A model generated the notes under the pieces. It had not been told where the DNA came from and ran no database searches. It saw only the letters and a program-made list of their open reading frames with translations. The translations under genes and the position numbers were made by a program. 64,000 bases of DNA from Enteractinococcus helveticum (GTDB lineage: Bacteria; Actinomycetota; Actinomycetes; Actinomycetales; Micrococcaceae): NCBI RefSeq assembly GCF_001657475.1, contig NZ_LXEY01000015.1, positions 1-64,000 on the forward strand. The letters are read 5' to 3'. Position 1 is the stretch's first letter. Each line of letters begins with the position of its first letter. Below, one piece after another: positions 35,684-44,488 of the stretch.

Positions 35684-35850
35684 CGCAACAAGGTCGTCTC
35701 CGGTCGGTTACGTCCGTTTGAGTCGTTGTTCTCTGAACTCGCCGAAGCCGAGATGGGCCAGTTCTTTCGAATCGATGAGCTCCTGCAGGGTCATGTTAGC
35801 TCGCATGGTCCCGATGCGCAGCACCCTGCCCGGCAGCCCTGACTCGCTGC
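35684..35850 (-). pseudogene. Internal fragment of an epimerase-like gene
   Basis: Minus-strand translation gives VLRIGTMRANMTLQELIDSK, ELAHLGFGEFREQRLKRT, then a stop and PTGDDLV. It matches residues about 182-235 of the intact SDR at 36866-37654, with a handful of substitutions and the Trp codon replaced by a stop. Neither end of the gene is present. The HigBA-like pair lies between fragment and intact gene. Confidence 0.75.
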
Positions 35851-35924
35851 TCATCACGTTATCCACAGGCTTCGATGGGAATTCCCCGAAAATTGCTATT
35901 CTTGCTCCTACACGTCGCGACCTC

Positions 35925-35937
35925 TTCGCATAGCGAG
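35925..35937. repeat. TTCGCATAGCGA repeat, copy 2
   Basis: TTCGCATAGCGAG shares 12 bases with the palindrome at 33700. It lies 71 bases before the first possible start of the HigB-like gene. Confidence 0.4.
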
Positions 35938-36130
35938 AACTACAACAAATCAGTCCGCATAAGTTCCAGCACCTTGCAGGAAGCGAGCCATCCCATTGAC
36001 GCCAATTAAAAAATCCAAGGAACCAGGCTTCCCTGTTACAAATCCACCTGGCTTACGAAGCTGCCATCAAGGCGGGAAATGGGTCGACTGCCCACATCCG
36101 AACAGGAAGAGCGATCTACGTACTATTGAA

Positions 36131-36472
36131 ATGATGATTGGGAATCGACATCAGTTCTTGCTTGTCCAAAGGTCACTGCAGCGAATGCTCATTGCGGCAG
36201 AGCGGGGCGTTTTGGTCTATGGCAAATCCGACGATGTCTATGAGATGAGAATACAACCAGCCATCCTAGAACTGCGACTTCAGCGCACAGTCCAATATCC
36301 AGATGGAGCTTATAAGATTCGACTCTACTTTAGCGAGCCTGTCAGCCAACCCAGCATTCTCGTGGCTGCACGGCTCCGTGCAAAACCAGCCAATGAAGCA
36401 GGACTGAGAAGACAAAATGACCATGTCAAAGACTCGTATCTTCGCATCAAAGAGTTTCTTGGGCTAGAATAG
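36131..36472 (+). CDS. HigB/Gp49-like toxin candidate
   Basis: The core, YEMRIQPAILELRLQRTVQY then YKIRLYFSEP, resembles HigB/Gp49-type ribosome-dependent RNases (ELR ... yRvrlyf). It is followed by a helix with KPANEAGLRRQNDHVKDSYL. The gene precedes an XRE-type gene by 41 bases, the toxin-first order of higBA. ATG at 36131 gives about 113 residues, near the family size; the frame is open back to a TTG at 35996 and could add 45 residues. The usual basic LLH-x-FxKK motif is degenerate here (ILVAARLRAK), so activity is uncertain. Confidence 0.5.
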   Translation: MMIGNRHQFLLVQRSLQRMLIAAERGVLVYGKSDDVYEMRIQPAILELRLQRTVQYPDGAYKIRLYFSEPVSQPSILVAARLRAKPANEAGLRRQNDHVKDSYLRIKEFLGLE

Positions 36473-36513
36473 CAACATGCACTGGAATGCATGTTTAGAT
36501 TTTTGGAGAACAC

Positions 36514-36831
36514 ATGAGTATCGAATCAATTCTTGGGATTGACAATAGCGACCCAGAAAGTCGACATGCCGATTATCTGGTTGAAGCTGACCTTAGGTTG
36601 ATGAAAGATCTTGTTGCATTCCGGAAGAAAAGAAACATTGCACAAGCGACAGTGGCCGAGCGCATGGGCATCGATCCGAGTGGCGTTTCGAAAATTGAAG
36701 CGGGTCATCGAGATCTATTGCAGTCAACAATCCAACGTTATGCGTTGGCCATCGGGGCCGTCATCGATCACAAGATTCGCGCCTTTGAGGAAATAGACGC
36801 TGGGACGCCCCAGTCTGAACACGCGAACTAG
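36514..36831 (+). CDS. XRE-family regulator, HigA-like antitoxin
   Basis: A 105-residue protein with a helix-turn-helix at about residues 35-90: LMKDLVAFRKKRNIAQATVA, ERMGIDPSGVSKIEAGHRDL, TIQRYALAIG. It probably neutralises the HigB-like protein and represses the pair. The ATG follows a GGAG site. The TTCGCATAGCGA repeat upstream of the pair is a candidate operator. Confidence 0.7.
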   Translation: MSIESILGIDNSDPESRHADYLVEADLRLMKDLVAFRKKRNIAQATVAERMGIDPSGVSKIEAGHRDLLQSTIQRYALAIGAVIDHKIRAFEEIDAGTPQSEHAN

Positions 36832-36865
36832 CCAGCGGCAAAAGCCACCTCGATTGCGGGGTGAG

Positions 36866-37654
36866 TCATGAGCCTCCGGTGTAAATCGAATGGTCCCATT
36901 CGTATTGATCTGGTGATGATGTAGCGAAACGAAGCCGATACGGTTCTGGTGCGTTGAACTCTTCGAGCAGTATGTCGACGAGGTCATCACCGGTCAGCCA
37001 GGTTCGCTTGAGTCGTTGTTGCCTGAATTCGCCGAAGCCGAGGTAACCCAGTTCATCGGAGTCGATGAGTTCTTGCAGGGTCATGTTGGCTCGCATGGTC
37101 CCGATGCGCAGCACGCTCACGGGCAGTCCGGATGCGTCGCAGGCGAATCGGCCGACTGCTTCCATGTAGGCTTTGGCCGCACCGTACATGCCATCGGGTC
37201 GCGGTGGATCTGAAGGTTTGACATGGCCATCACTACGACCGGCAAGGTGCTCGCGTTCGTGCCATCCGGCCGCGTGATTACTAGACGCTAAAACAACGCG
37301 ACGGGTACCGTACTGTATCGCTGCGGCCAGGATGCGGTTGGTCGCATCAATGTCGACGGCGTACAAACCGTCCTTTCCGGCACCAGCACCCGTTGCGAAG
37401 TGCAGCACATAGTCTGCTTCGGATACCAGCCGGTTCAGTAGCGCGTCGTCGTCGAGATCTGCCTGATGCGTTTCAACGAAATCATCGTTGTCGATAGGTG
37501 CGGAGTCGATACCTATCAGCTCGTACGACTCCGCAAGCCGAGAAGTGATCAGGTTGGCAACGGTCCCGGCGGCACCGGTAACCAGGATGCGATGCCCCTC
37601 TGGCTGAGGTTCCCAATTCAGCCCAGATGCGGGTGCCTGTACGGGAAGGTCCAT
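36866..37654 (-). CDS. NAD-dependent epimerase/dehydratase-type SDR, uronate-dehydrogenase-like
   Basis: About 262 residues: ILVTGAAGTVANLI (cofactor loop), GIDSAP acidic strand end for NAD, VVLASSNHAAGWHEREH and MYGAAKAYMEAVGR (Tyr-x-x-x-Lys). The ASSNHxxG motif and short length resemble uronate dehydrogenases, which oxidise glucuronate or galacturonate, but the substrate is not certain. ATG at 37654 is chosen; a TTG four codons earlier is less likely. An internal piece of a homologue lies at 35684-35850. Confidence 0.7.
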   Translation of the reverse strand: MDLPVQAPASGLNWEPQPEGHRILVTGAAGTVANLITSRLAESYELIGIDSAPIDNDDFVETHQADLDDDALLNRLVSEADYVLHFATGAGAGKDGLYAVDIDATNRILAAAIQYGTRRVVLASSNHAAGWHEREHLAGRSDGHVKPSDPPRPDGMYGAAKAYMEAVGRFACDASGLPVSVLRIGTMRANMTLQELIDSDELGYLGFGEFRQQRLKRTWLTGDDLVDILLEEFNAPEPYRLRFATSSPDQYEWDHSIYTGGS

Positions 37655-37723
37655 ACTGTATTCCAATCTGATATAAACAGCTGAAACCCTAGATCGTGGG
37701 GAAATTCATGTCTCCACAGATAG

Positions 37724-38011
37724 CTACATGACGGTTTTGTCGTTGCGCGTTTCATCAAGCAGTTCGGCGACCTCTGCATCAGTGTATTTCGGCCCACTGG
37801 GACTTTCTGGCCATGGGGTCGGGACCTTTGCCGGAGGGGTGTAATGTCCGAGCCGTTCAAGTCGCGCAAGCGCAGCCTCATCATGGTGATAGGTGCTTAT
37901 GCGCCACCTGGGTTCACCATATTCGGTCACGATGATGTCCTTGGTTGCGGTGACTGGACGAAGTACCGATGCCGTATGGTGTTTGAGTTCCATTGCGGTT
38001 ACCTTGTACAT
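37724..38011 (-). CDS. Orphan Phd/YefM-type antitoxin
   Basis: A 95-residue protein with the Phd N-terminal DNA-binding fold (TAMELKHHTASVLRPVTATK followed by DIIVTEYGEPRWRIS, like the usual ...I-I-T-x-x-G-x-P-x-A-x-L) and a polar C-terminal tail that would bind a toxin. No toxin gene follows in the 40 bases before the epimerase-like gene, so the partner is lost or distant. Confidence 0.6.
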   Translation of the reverse strand: MYKVTAMELKHHTASVLRPVTATKDIIVTEYGEPRWRISTYHHDEAALARLERLGHYTPPAKVPTPWPESPSGPKYTDAEVAELLDETRNDKTVM

Positions 38012-38079
38012 GGCAGCGATTCTACTGTGTATTGTGCATCACGGTGAGGATACAGGATAACGTACATCAGACTCGCGTT

Positions 38080-39339
38080 TTATTCGAGCTGGCCGGGGCC
38101 AGCCGCGCAGGCACCAGCTCCGATGTGGTCAATGTGCACCATCGAGTTCGGCTCAGCCCACTGGAACCCGATCGCACCCTGAACGTACGGATCGGTCGCG
38201 TCAAGTTGCTCTTCAACCCGGTCGCGAGTGGTCGGCTCACGCGAATCGGGGCTGCCGCCGCCGGGTGTCATCGCTTCGATCGTGACATACAGTCGCTCAG
38301 GGTCCACTTCGTGCAGGGCGGCAAAGTAGTCTTCGACCGTGACACTGTGAGCCTCGGATTCGTCAGCTGCCAACGCCGTCGTGCCCACCCCCACGCCGTC
38401 CTGGGGCGAAACCACGATGCGCGTGCCGTTGCCCAGTCCGAGCAGTTTCTCATAGCCGCGGGCTGCGGTTTCGGGGCTGATTGTCTGGCGGTCTTGACGG
38501 CCTTCCAAATACGGTGAGATCAGCACGGTGGTGCCCGGGGCGATGTCGTTGATGATGTGGGTTTGGCGGGCGTAGTAGTCGGTGACCGGGTTCCAATGGG
38601 CTTCGGGGGTCAGCGGCATTTCCATGGCCAGGTAGAAGCCGTCGGCCCCGCGCTGCTGGTAAGCGGTCACGAATTTTTGGGAGAACGCATCGACGACGTC
38701 GGCGTAACTATTATCCGGCAGCCAGGTTTCACCCGAGGTGCGCATTTGGGGTACCGGCAGTCCTATGAACGCATTCGTGTCGAGCTCGGTGGCGGTGCGG
38801 GTCAGCGAGTGGAAATGATCCGCGCCAGCACTGGACTCCGTGATGACCACGCTGTTGTCACCGGCGGCGATGATGCCAAAGGAAGTATCGCCGATCTGCA
38901 CAATCTGGTCGGGTTCGGCCAGGTCGTTGCCGTCCCAGTGCATCGCCACGGTGTACTCATAGGCATCTCGGCCCCCGATCGCTTCGGCAACTTCGCCGGG
39001 ATAATCGGCCGCCTCGGCCGGTACGATTCGACCGCCGAAGGTCACGGCGTCTGTGTTCATGGTTTCCAGGATGCTCTGGGTCCGTTGGTCGTCGGCCTGC
39101 GGGGACATGAAGCCCGCAACGAATTCACCCTCGGCACGGCAGATTGGTGTTGCAGAAGCTTCCGGGCGCGGATCGGCAGCCGCGCCGTCGTCGTCATTAT
39201 CTTCATTCAGCTGGACCAGCCCGTAGATGGTGGAGGCTGCGGCCACGAGCACAATGAGCACGGTCAGCAGGAGCCGCCGACGCAGGGTCGAGCGACTGGT
39301 CGGGGCGGGTTGGTTCAACGGTGTATCTGGTTGCGGCAT
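38080..39339 (-). CDS. Membrane-anchored DUF4434 glycosidase-like protein
   Basis: About 419 residues: a Pro-rich cytoplasmic N-terminus with RSTLRRRLLLTVLIVLVAAA (membrane anchor, residues about 20-42), an acidic linker, then an extracytoplasmic TIM-barrel-like domain with GFYLAMEMPL, a W-x-P-V-x-x-YY helix, TTVLISPYLEGRQ and VSPQDGVGVG, as in DUF4434 proteins related to glycoside hydrolases. Substrate unknown. The ATG at 39339 gives a normal anchor; the longer frame overlaps the divergent neighbour. Confidence 0.6.
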   Translation of the reverse strand: MPQPDTPLNQPAPTSRSTLRRRLLLTVLIVLVAAASTIYGLVQLNEDNDDDGAAADPRPEASATPICRAEGEFVAGFMSPQADDQRTQSILETMNTDAVTFGGRIVPAEAADYPGEVAEAIGGRDAYEYTVAMHWDGNDLAEPDQIVQIGDTSFGIIAAGDNSVVITESSAGADHFHSLTRTATELDTNAFIGLPVPQMRTSGETWLPDNSYADVVDAFSQKFVTAYQQRGADGFYLAMEMPLTPEAHWNPVTDYYARQTHIINDIAPGTTVLISPYLEGRQDRQTISPETAARGYEKLLGLGNGTRIVVSPQDGVGVGTTALAADESEAHSVTVEDYFAALHEVDPERLYVTIEAMTPGGGSPDSREPTTRDRVEEQLDATDPYVQGAIGFQWAEPNSMVHIDHIGAGACAAGPGQLE

Positions 39340-39476
39340 CAGTGGTGAGTCTAGCCCTACACTCTGGGGACCGCCGTGGTGGCGCGTTAGAAATTGAGTC
39401 GGTGAACAGAACATTGGCGTGGTCGTTAGCTGATGTTCACGGGCTGGTCGTTCTAGTGTCACGCGGAGTGATTACG

Positions 39477-40304
39477 GTGGCGGGCGTGAAAGTTTTTGCT
39501 CACCGTGGTGCCAGTACCCAATACGCCGAACATACCCGCGCGGCCTTTAGCCATGCGCTTGCCGTCGGAGCTGACGGCGTGGAAACCGATGTGCAGATCA
39601 CCGCGGATGGGGTGTTAGTGTGCTGGCACGATACCACCGTGAATCGGACCTCGGATGGTCAGGGTGATGTGCAGGCCCACACGCTGGCCCAGATGCGCCA
39701 GTTGGATGTGCATTCGTGGAAGGCGCGCAGCAAGGCACTGCCGACGGCGTATGGCAGGACGACGAATCAGCTGCTGACGCTGGATGAGTTGACCGAGCTG
39801 CTGGTGGGTGCGGGCCGGCCGGTCGAGTTGGCGCTGGAGATGAAGATTACCCCGGCCAGCGCCGGGTTGATTGAAGATGCGGTGTTGGACTGGTTGCAGC
39901 GCTGGGGTTGGGATGCGACCACCGGTGTGTTGTGTCCGAATGGTCAGGCCGGTTTGGTGAGTGTGTCGATCATGAGCTTTTCGCTCAACGCCCTGGATCG
40001 GGTTGCTGATGCTGTACCGGCCGCGCGCCTGTGCCCGCTGTTTGACTCGTTCAATGCGCACGCCCTGCAGATTGGTTCGCCTCAGACGACGCCGGGCCCA
40101 GCGGATTTGCTGGGCCCGTCAACGGGTTGGTTGGCGCATCACGCCTCGATGTTGCGGTTGTGGACCGAGGCCGGGCGGACCGTGCGGATGTGGACGGTTG
40201 CCACTGATCGTCAGCCGCAAACCGCCCGTAGCCTGGGCATTCAGCAGGTCACGGTCGACGACCCGGCCTGGGCATTAGAACGCGTGGCCACGGTGACCGT
40301 TTAG
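39477..40304 (+). CDS. Glycerophosphodiester phosphodiesterase
   Basis: About 275 residues with the GDPD core: VFAHRGASTQYAEHTRAAF, GVETDVQITADGVLVCWHDT (catalytic His and Glu/Asp ligands), LTLDELTELL, LEMKI and the C-terminal MWTVATDRQ / VTVDDP. It hydrolyses deacylated phospholipids to glycerol 3-phosphate and an alcohol. It lacks a signal peptide, so it is probably cytosolic. The GTG at 39477 follows GGAG at suitable spacing; starts at 39468 and 39486 are alternatives. Confidence 0.85.
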   Translation: MAGVKVFAHRGASTQYAEHTRAAFSHALAVGADGVETDVQITADGVLVCWHDTTVNRTSDGQGDVQAHTLAQMRQLDVHSWKARSKALPTAYGRTTNQLLTLDELTELLVGAGRPVELALEMKITPASAGLIEDAVLDWLQRWGWDATTGVLCPNGQAGLVSVSIMSFSLNALDRVADAVPAARLCPLFDSFNAHALQIGSPQTTPGPADLLGPSTGWLAHHASMLRLWTEAGRTVRMWTVATDRQPQTARSLGIQQVTVDDPAWALERVATVTV

Positions 40305-41248
40305 GCCCACGGGATATCGCCGAACTCCAGTACGATCCGGCCGCGAATGCCACCGGCTTCCATCTTCCGGTGCGCTTCGGCAGCGTCTTCCATCTGCAGC
40401 ACATCGGCAACGCGCAAGGTCAGCACGCCGTCTTCAACCTGCTGGCGCAGCGCATCAAGTTTGGCGCGTTCTTTAGCATAGTTGGCCACCCAGATGGGTT
40501 GGAAGGTCACGCCGCGATCGCGCTCGCCCTTGGCACCGCGAATCGTAATGACCGTGCCACCATCTTTGACGGCGGGCAGAATATCGTCTTCCAAAACCGC
40601 GGCATCCACCACGGCGTCAACGCCCTTGGGGAATTCGGTGCGCACTGCATCAGGGAAGGTCTCACCGCGTAGTTTGACGATATCGGCACCCAGGGACAAC
40701 ACCAGTTCGTCGTCGGCATCGGAGGTATCTGCCATCACGACCAGCCCATCGGCTTTGGCCAACTGGATCACATAACCGCCCAGAATCCCGGCCGCGCCGG
40801 TGACCACCAGGGTCGAACCTTCCGGCAGGTCCAAGGTGTCCAGGGCCAGGCGGGCGGTCAGCCCGTTCATCGGCAGGGTGCAGGCTTCTGCAAATGTTGC
40901 ACCTTCTGGCATGCGCACTACAGATTCAATCGGCACGACGACGCGCTGAGCATAAGCGCCGTGTGCGCCGTCGGGCACCACAATGGCCATGACCTTTTCG
41001 CCAACCGTCAGATCGGTGTTGGCATCGGCGTCGATGGCTTCAATAATGCCAGCTACATCCATCCCCGGGACGAATGGTCCTTCCTTGCCCTCGGTACGGG
41101 CTCCGGCGCGGCGCATCGTGTCAGTGGGACTGACCGCGGCGGTTTGGACTCGAATGAGTACCTCGCCCTGTCCTACTTCTGGATCCGGGAGGTCTACAAC
41201 GTTGAGAACTTCTGGGCCGCCTGGGGTATCAAATGCAACTGCTTTCAT
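40301..41248 (-). CDS. MDR-family quinone oxidoreductase-like enzyme
   Basis: A 315-residue NADPH-dependent medium-chain reductase without structural zinc motif: VAFDTPGGPEVLNVVDLPDP, VSPTDTMRRAG, VPGMDVAGIIEAI, the VVTGAAGILGGYVIQLAKAD Rossmann loop and a C-terminal GRIVLEF. It probably reduces quinones or alpha,beta-unsaturated carbonyls. The ATG at 41248 begins MKAVAFDTPGG, the standard start. It overlaps the convergent GDPD gene by four bases. Confidence 0.8.
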   Translation of the reverse strand: MKAVAFDTPGGPEVLNVVDLPDPEVGQGEVLIRVQTAAVSPTDTMRRAGARTEGKEGPFVPGMDVAGIIEAIDADANTDLTVGEKVMAIVVPDGAHGAYAQRVVVPIESVVRMPEGATFAEACTLPMNGLTARLALDTLDLPEGSTLVVTGAAGILGGYVIQLAKADGLVVMADTSDADDELVLSLGADIVKLRGETFPDAVRTEFPKGVDAVVDAAVLEDDILPAVKDGGTVITIRGAKGERDRGVTFQPIWVANYAKERAKLDALRQQVEDGVLTLRVADVLQMEDAAEAHRKMEAGGIRGRIVLEFGDIPWA

Positions 41249-41335
41249 ATTGGGCAGACTACCTGGTGAATCTGAGCAATTCCTAGACTCGGGAAACGCT
41301 TGCAATATGCAAGATGGCTCACGTATGCCAAGCAA

Positions 41336-41721
41336 TCACAACGCCACGAGCCCTTGGACGAGAATAATTTTGACGATGATCCCCAGCGCAAACAGTGCGG
41401 TGCGACGGCGGCGAGTCCTGCGAAAACGATGAGCAGAATGACCGCGCCGATCATGATCGGATACTGCTTGCGTAAGTCTTTGAAAAAGGTGGCGCCGGAA
41501 GCCAAGCCAACGGTGTAGACAAATAGTCCTAGTCCGATGGTTTGAACAATCCCCCAGCCTTCACCAATTCTTGGGTCAATGGCCCCGATTGCTAGCCCGA
41601 CGAATAGTGCGCCGGCCGCGCCGAAGCGTAACGGTCCGAAGGGAATGGCCCCAATCAGGGTGCCGAAGGCAATTGTCAGAAACAGTGCCAGCAGCGGTGC
41701 CGCCACAAGTACTTCGACCAT
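41336..41721 (-). pseudogene. Internally deleted AspT/YidE-type transporter
   Basis: The first 110 residues (FLTIAFGTLIGAIPFGPLRF, GAAGALFVGLAIG, GIVQTIGLGLFVYTVGLASG) match the N-terminal half-domain of AspT/YidE exchangers, normally over 500 residues. Directly after AGLAAVAP the frame shifts, and another frame reads ALFALGIIVKIILVQGLVAL then stop, resembling the final membrane helix of the same family. About 400 residues have been removed out of frame. Not functional. Confidence 0.6.
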
Positions 41722-41828
41722 ACTGCTAACAGTAGCGGCAAAAGCGTTGGCGGTTTACTCTATGCCCTAACTCAATATCGGACCTGATTTTCCTGCATAT
41801 CCCAAGGTAGCTGCCCTAGACTTGTGTC

Positions 41829-42077
41829 ATGAAATGGAGCGCCGTCGAGATTGAACGAGCCCTGCTTGCGCTGAATGACGACGAACGCAAAGCAGTTCTA
41901 TATAGCGTGCTGCGCAACATCGACGAGACCAATAACTTTGAGCAAGGCACTGATCAAACGTGGCATAAAGACCTGTTACGCAAACTTCAAGATAACCATC
42001 AAGCAGCTTTGATCGATGCACTTGAAGAGCACGCGCAGCTTCGTTCAGATATGTTATCGCTGCGCCAGTGGCGCTAA
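41829..42077 (+). CDS. Small antitoxin-like protein (Unstab_antitox-like)
   Basis: An 82-residue helical protein: EIERALLALNDDERKAVLYS fits the A-L-x-L-x-x-x-E-R pattern of the short addiction-module protein family PF09720. No toxin follows directly; the next genes form an unrelated antitoxin-PIN pair. TAGACT stands seven bases before the ATG and no ribosome site is seen, so the message could be leaderless. The family call is tentative. Confidence 0.4.
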   Translation: MKWSAVEIERALLALNDDERKAVLYSVLRNIDETNNFEQGTDQTWHKDLLRKLQDNHQAALIDALEEHAQLRSDMLSLRQWR

Positions 42078-42314
42078 AGATACATCAAAGTACCGACGGA
42101 GGGCAGGCATTGGCCGAGACCTGTTGCAGCTACTCACGGAGCCCCCCGGACGTCGCATCTTCCAGTGAATCACTCTGATAAAGGCGAGAATTTCAATGGA
42201 GGTGAAGCGCTTCTGAGTGCGTTAAACAGAAGAAAATCTGGGTTGCAGATATAAGTGAAACCAACTAATCTTGGTCCCATACACCGCGCGATGTCGCTCA
42301 TGAAAGGAGATACT

Positions 42315-42755
42315 ATGGAAACCTTCACTCCAGATCGAATCTCTATCGACAACAAGGTTCTTGAAGAAGCTCGCGCCGCAGACGAAGTGAATCTGACAGA
42401 CGCCCAGCTGGTTCTAAAATTTCCCGACGGCAGCGAACAACCTCTAGCCTCGAGCATCCAAAAACTTCTCGCGAGCGCACTTCACTCACTTGCAAAGAAT
42501 GGCAGCGTAAGTATCGGCCAAATACCAGAAGAATTGACTAGCACCACCGCAGCAGACCTCTTGAGCGTTTCCCGACCGACACTTATGAAGTGGGTCGAAG
42601 CCGGGGAGATCAGCTCCCATAAAGTGGGTACACACACCCGTTTTAAACGTCAAGATGTATTGGCACTCAAAATGCAACGCGAGCAGGATCGAAGAGAAGC
42701 TTTCGCTGAATTACGAGCTCTAGACGCTGAACTGGACGAAATTGATAATTCATAG
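42315..42755 (+). CDS. Excisionase-type DNA-binding antitoxin
   Basis: A 146-residue protein with an MerR/excisionase helix-turn-helix at about residues 70-125: TSTTAADLLSVSRPTLMKWV and EAGEISSHKVGTHTRFKRQD. The acidic C-terminal helix (RREAFAELRALDAELDEIDN) probably binds the toxin. AAAGGAG six bases before the ATG at 42315 fixes the start. A PIN-domain gene follows 37 bases downstream, a known toxin-antitoxin arrangement. Confidence 0.75.
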   Translation: METFTPDRISIDNKVLEEARAADEVNLTDAQLVLKFPDGSEQPLASSIQKLLASALHSLAKNGSVSIGQIPEELTSTTAADLLSVSRPTLMKWVEAGEISSHKVGTHTRFKRQDVLALKMQREQDRREAFAELRALDAELDEIDNS

Positions 42756-42792
42756 TCAGTCCGATGCACGTTAGAGCTTCTAGAATGACGTG

Positions 42793-43368
42793 ATGACCCA
42801 ACGCGTTTTCGTGGATGCCAACGTCTTATTTAGTAAAACGCAAATGGACTGGTTTTTTCTTCTACGGCTCGAAAACAAAGGAATGTTCCAGCTTCATTCC
42901 ACAGACGATGTCTTTGCCGAAGTGCTCGCCAATATGCGTAAGAGAAATCCTCGAGCGCCGGGCTACATGATTCGGCGTCGTCATGAACTCATGCGACGAA
43001 ACATCGATGAAGTACTCGACACATTTCCAGGCAACTTACCATTTACGGGCAAGGATGAGCATGACTATCACATACATGCTGCAGCTATTCATTGTGCCTC
43101 AGATCTCGTATTGACGAACAATGCACCGAGCGACAGCACAACCGGTGAAGAACCCTACGAGATCATCAGACCAGACGACTTCTTTATCCTCGTCGCCAAC
43201 TCAGCATCGCAAGATATGCTGTTCGCACCTATAAAAGATCAAATTGACTACTGGTCTAAAAAGACTAATCAGCAGCAACTTGACGAATCGCTCCGTAAAG
43301 CTCAATGCCCGCAATTCGCAGAGCTGGTTCGAGAACAGCTTCGAAAGATGGCTAGACGAGGGCTATAA
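42793..43368 (+). CDS. PIN-domain toxin (RNase)
   Basis: A 191-residue PIN protein: FVDANVLFSKTQMDW carries the first acidic residue, DVFAEVLANM the second, and GKDEHDYHIHAAAIHCASDL with LVLTNN the C-terminal acidic cluster and strand. All metal-binding positions appear kept, so it should be an active Mg-dependent RNase held by the upstream antitoxin. The C-terminal 60 residues are an extension beyond the basic fold. Confidence 0.75.
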   Translation: MTQRVFVDANVLFSKTQMDWFFLLRLENKGMFQLHSTDDVFAEVLANMRKRNPRAPGYMIRRRHELMRRNIDEVLDTFPGNLPFTGKDEHDYHIHAAAIHCASDLVLTNNAPSDSTTGEEPYEIIRPDDFFILVANSASQDMLFAPIKDQIDYWSKKTNQQQLDESLRKAQCPQFAELVREQLRKMARRGL

Positions 43369-43408
43369 CGGGGGCACTGAGAACCACTCAGCTCTAACCG
43401 CTCCCAGA

Positions 43409-43500
43409 CTAGCTGTTTTCGATAAGAACCTCGTTGAACAACAGGTCGATAGTCTTTTGCAGATGGTCGATAAAGGCTTTTGCGGCCCCTTCGACGTCGC
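43409..43500 (-). pseudogene. GntR-gene 3'-end fragment, copy 1
   Basis: Minus-strand reading: DVEGAAKAFIDHLQKTIDLL then FNEVLIENS and TAG. This is homologous to the last 27 residues of the intact GntR regulator at 46519-47205 (DVDGATKALADHLQQTTDLL...). About two thirds of positions match. No DNA-binding part is nearby. Confidence 0.7.
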
Positions 43501-43670
43501 AAAACTGTCGCGCTATTTTCGTCAGGGTGGCGCTAATCAGTACCCTGACTGCATGACGCCCTCAGGAAGCGTCAATTCAAGAGCTTCGAAGGTTCATCTC
43601 ATCGCAAATTTTATTTGCACGCCACACAAAAGATGTACATATTCCAGTACATCTTTGCTAGGCTAGCCTT

Positions 43671-43961
43671 ATGACTATGCTGCCTCCTCACATTTGGACC
43701 TCCGCGGATGCCCGCAAAGAGCTGCCAAACGTGTTAAAGCGTTTCCGGAAAGACGGAATCAATGCCCGACCTATGGTGTTTGGCTCCCATCGAAAACCCG
43801 AAGCAGCCGTGATCCCCTACGAATTATATGAACGCATTGCGATGATAATTGAAGATCACGAGATCGCGGAACTGGTGCGTAAGCGCTCAGATGAGGGTCC
43901 GGCAGAGTCCATGGATGAGCTTTTTGCAGAATACGACGTCGAGCTGCCTCACCAAGAATGA
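43671..43961 (+). CDS. Phd-like antitoxin of the RelE pair
   Basis: A 96-residue protein: IWTSADARKELPNVLKRFRK, then PMVFGSHRKPEAAVIPYELY, the Phd-type fold, and an acidic tail. Its stop overlaps the ATG of the toxin gene (ATGA at 43958-43961), showing coupling. The frame is intact although the toxin is broken. Confidence 0.65.
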   Translation: MTMLPPHIWTSADARKELPNVLKRFRKDGINARPMVFGSHRKPEAAVIPYELYERIAMIIEDHEIAELVRKRSDEGPAESMDELFAEYDVELPHQE

Positions 43962-44293
43962 AACCATCTTTATCAATGCTCCCCGGATTCAAGAGGGACT
44001 TCGAAGAGCTACCCTCTAATAAGGTCCGGAAGCTCACGCTGCAGGTAATTGCCGATCTAAAACAAGGTCAGCGAAAAGGGCAACCACTGGACGAGCTTTC
44101 GCACACGGGTGACCTCTCAGACTGATTTAAACTGTATTTCGATTTCCCACAACACCAAGGTAAACCTCGCTACCGACTCGTCTACCGAAAACAAGCGGGC
44201 CGGTACACCATGGTTGACCTCCAGATGGTAGCCGTCGGCATGCGCCAGAACTTGGATGCTTATCTGCGAGCCTTGAAGAGCCTCGACCGGTGA
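43958..44293 (+). pseudogene. RelE/ParE-type toxin gene interrupted by one TGA
   Basis: Reads LPGFKRDFEELPSNKVRKLT, QPLDELSHTGDLSD, then TGA at 44123-44125, then FKLYFDFPQHQGKPRYRLVY, MVAVGMRQNLDAYLRALKSL and a normal stop at 44293. Total length (112 codons) and all other positions fit a RelE/ParE-fold RNase, so a single base change has cut it at residue 55. The frame on both sides is otherwise intact, which suggests a recent event. Confidence 0.7.
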
Positions 44294-44392
44294 CAGCTCT
44301 TTGTCTGCACACCACGCTCCGGAAGACACCCGTTCATGACAACACGACATGGCCTCACGGACACCATTGCTTACTTCAACCGCACTACCCGG

Positions 44393-44488
44393 TCATGTCT
44401 TGTCAACGAGAACCTGATCCAACAACAGGTCGGTAGTCATTTGCAGATGGTCGGCCAGGACTTTAACCACCCCATCGACGTCGCGCGC
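44393..44488 (-). pseudogene. GntR-gene 3'-end fragment, copy 2
   Basis: Minus-strand reading: ARDVDGVVKVLADHLQMTTD then LLLDQVLVDKT and TGA. Homologous to the same C-terminal stretch of the intact GntR as copy 1, but closer to it. The Phd-RelE pair lies between the two fragments. Confidence 0.7.

Noticed and set aside
35582..35842. 86-codon plus-strand frame after the DUF262 gene
   Set aside because: It is the antisense reading of the epimerase fragment, which is recognisable on the minus strand.
44123..44125. TGA in the RelE-type gene as a selenocysteine codon
   Set aside because: No SECIS-like structure was seen and RelE toxins do not use selenocysteine; a nonsense mutation is simpler.
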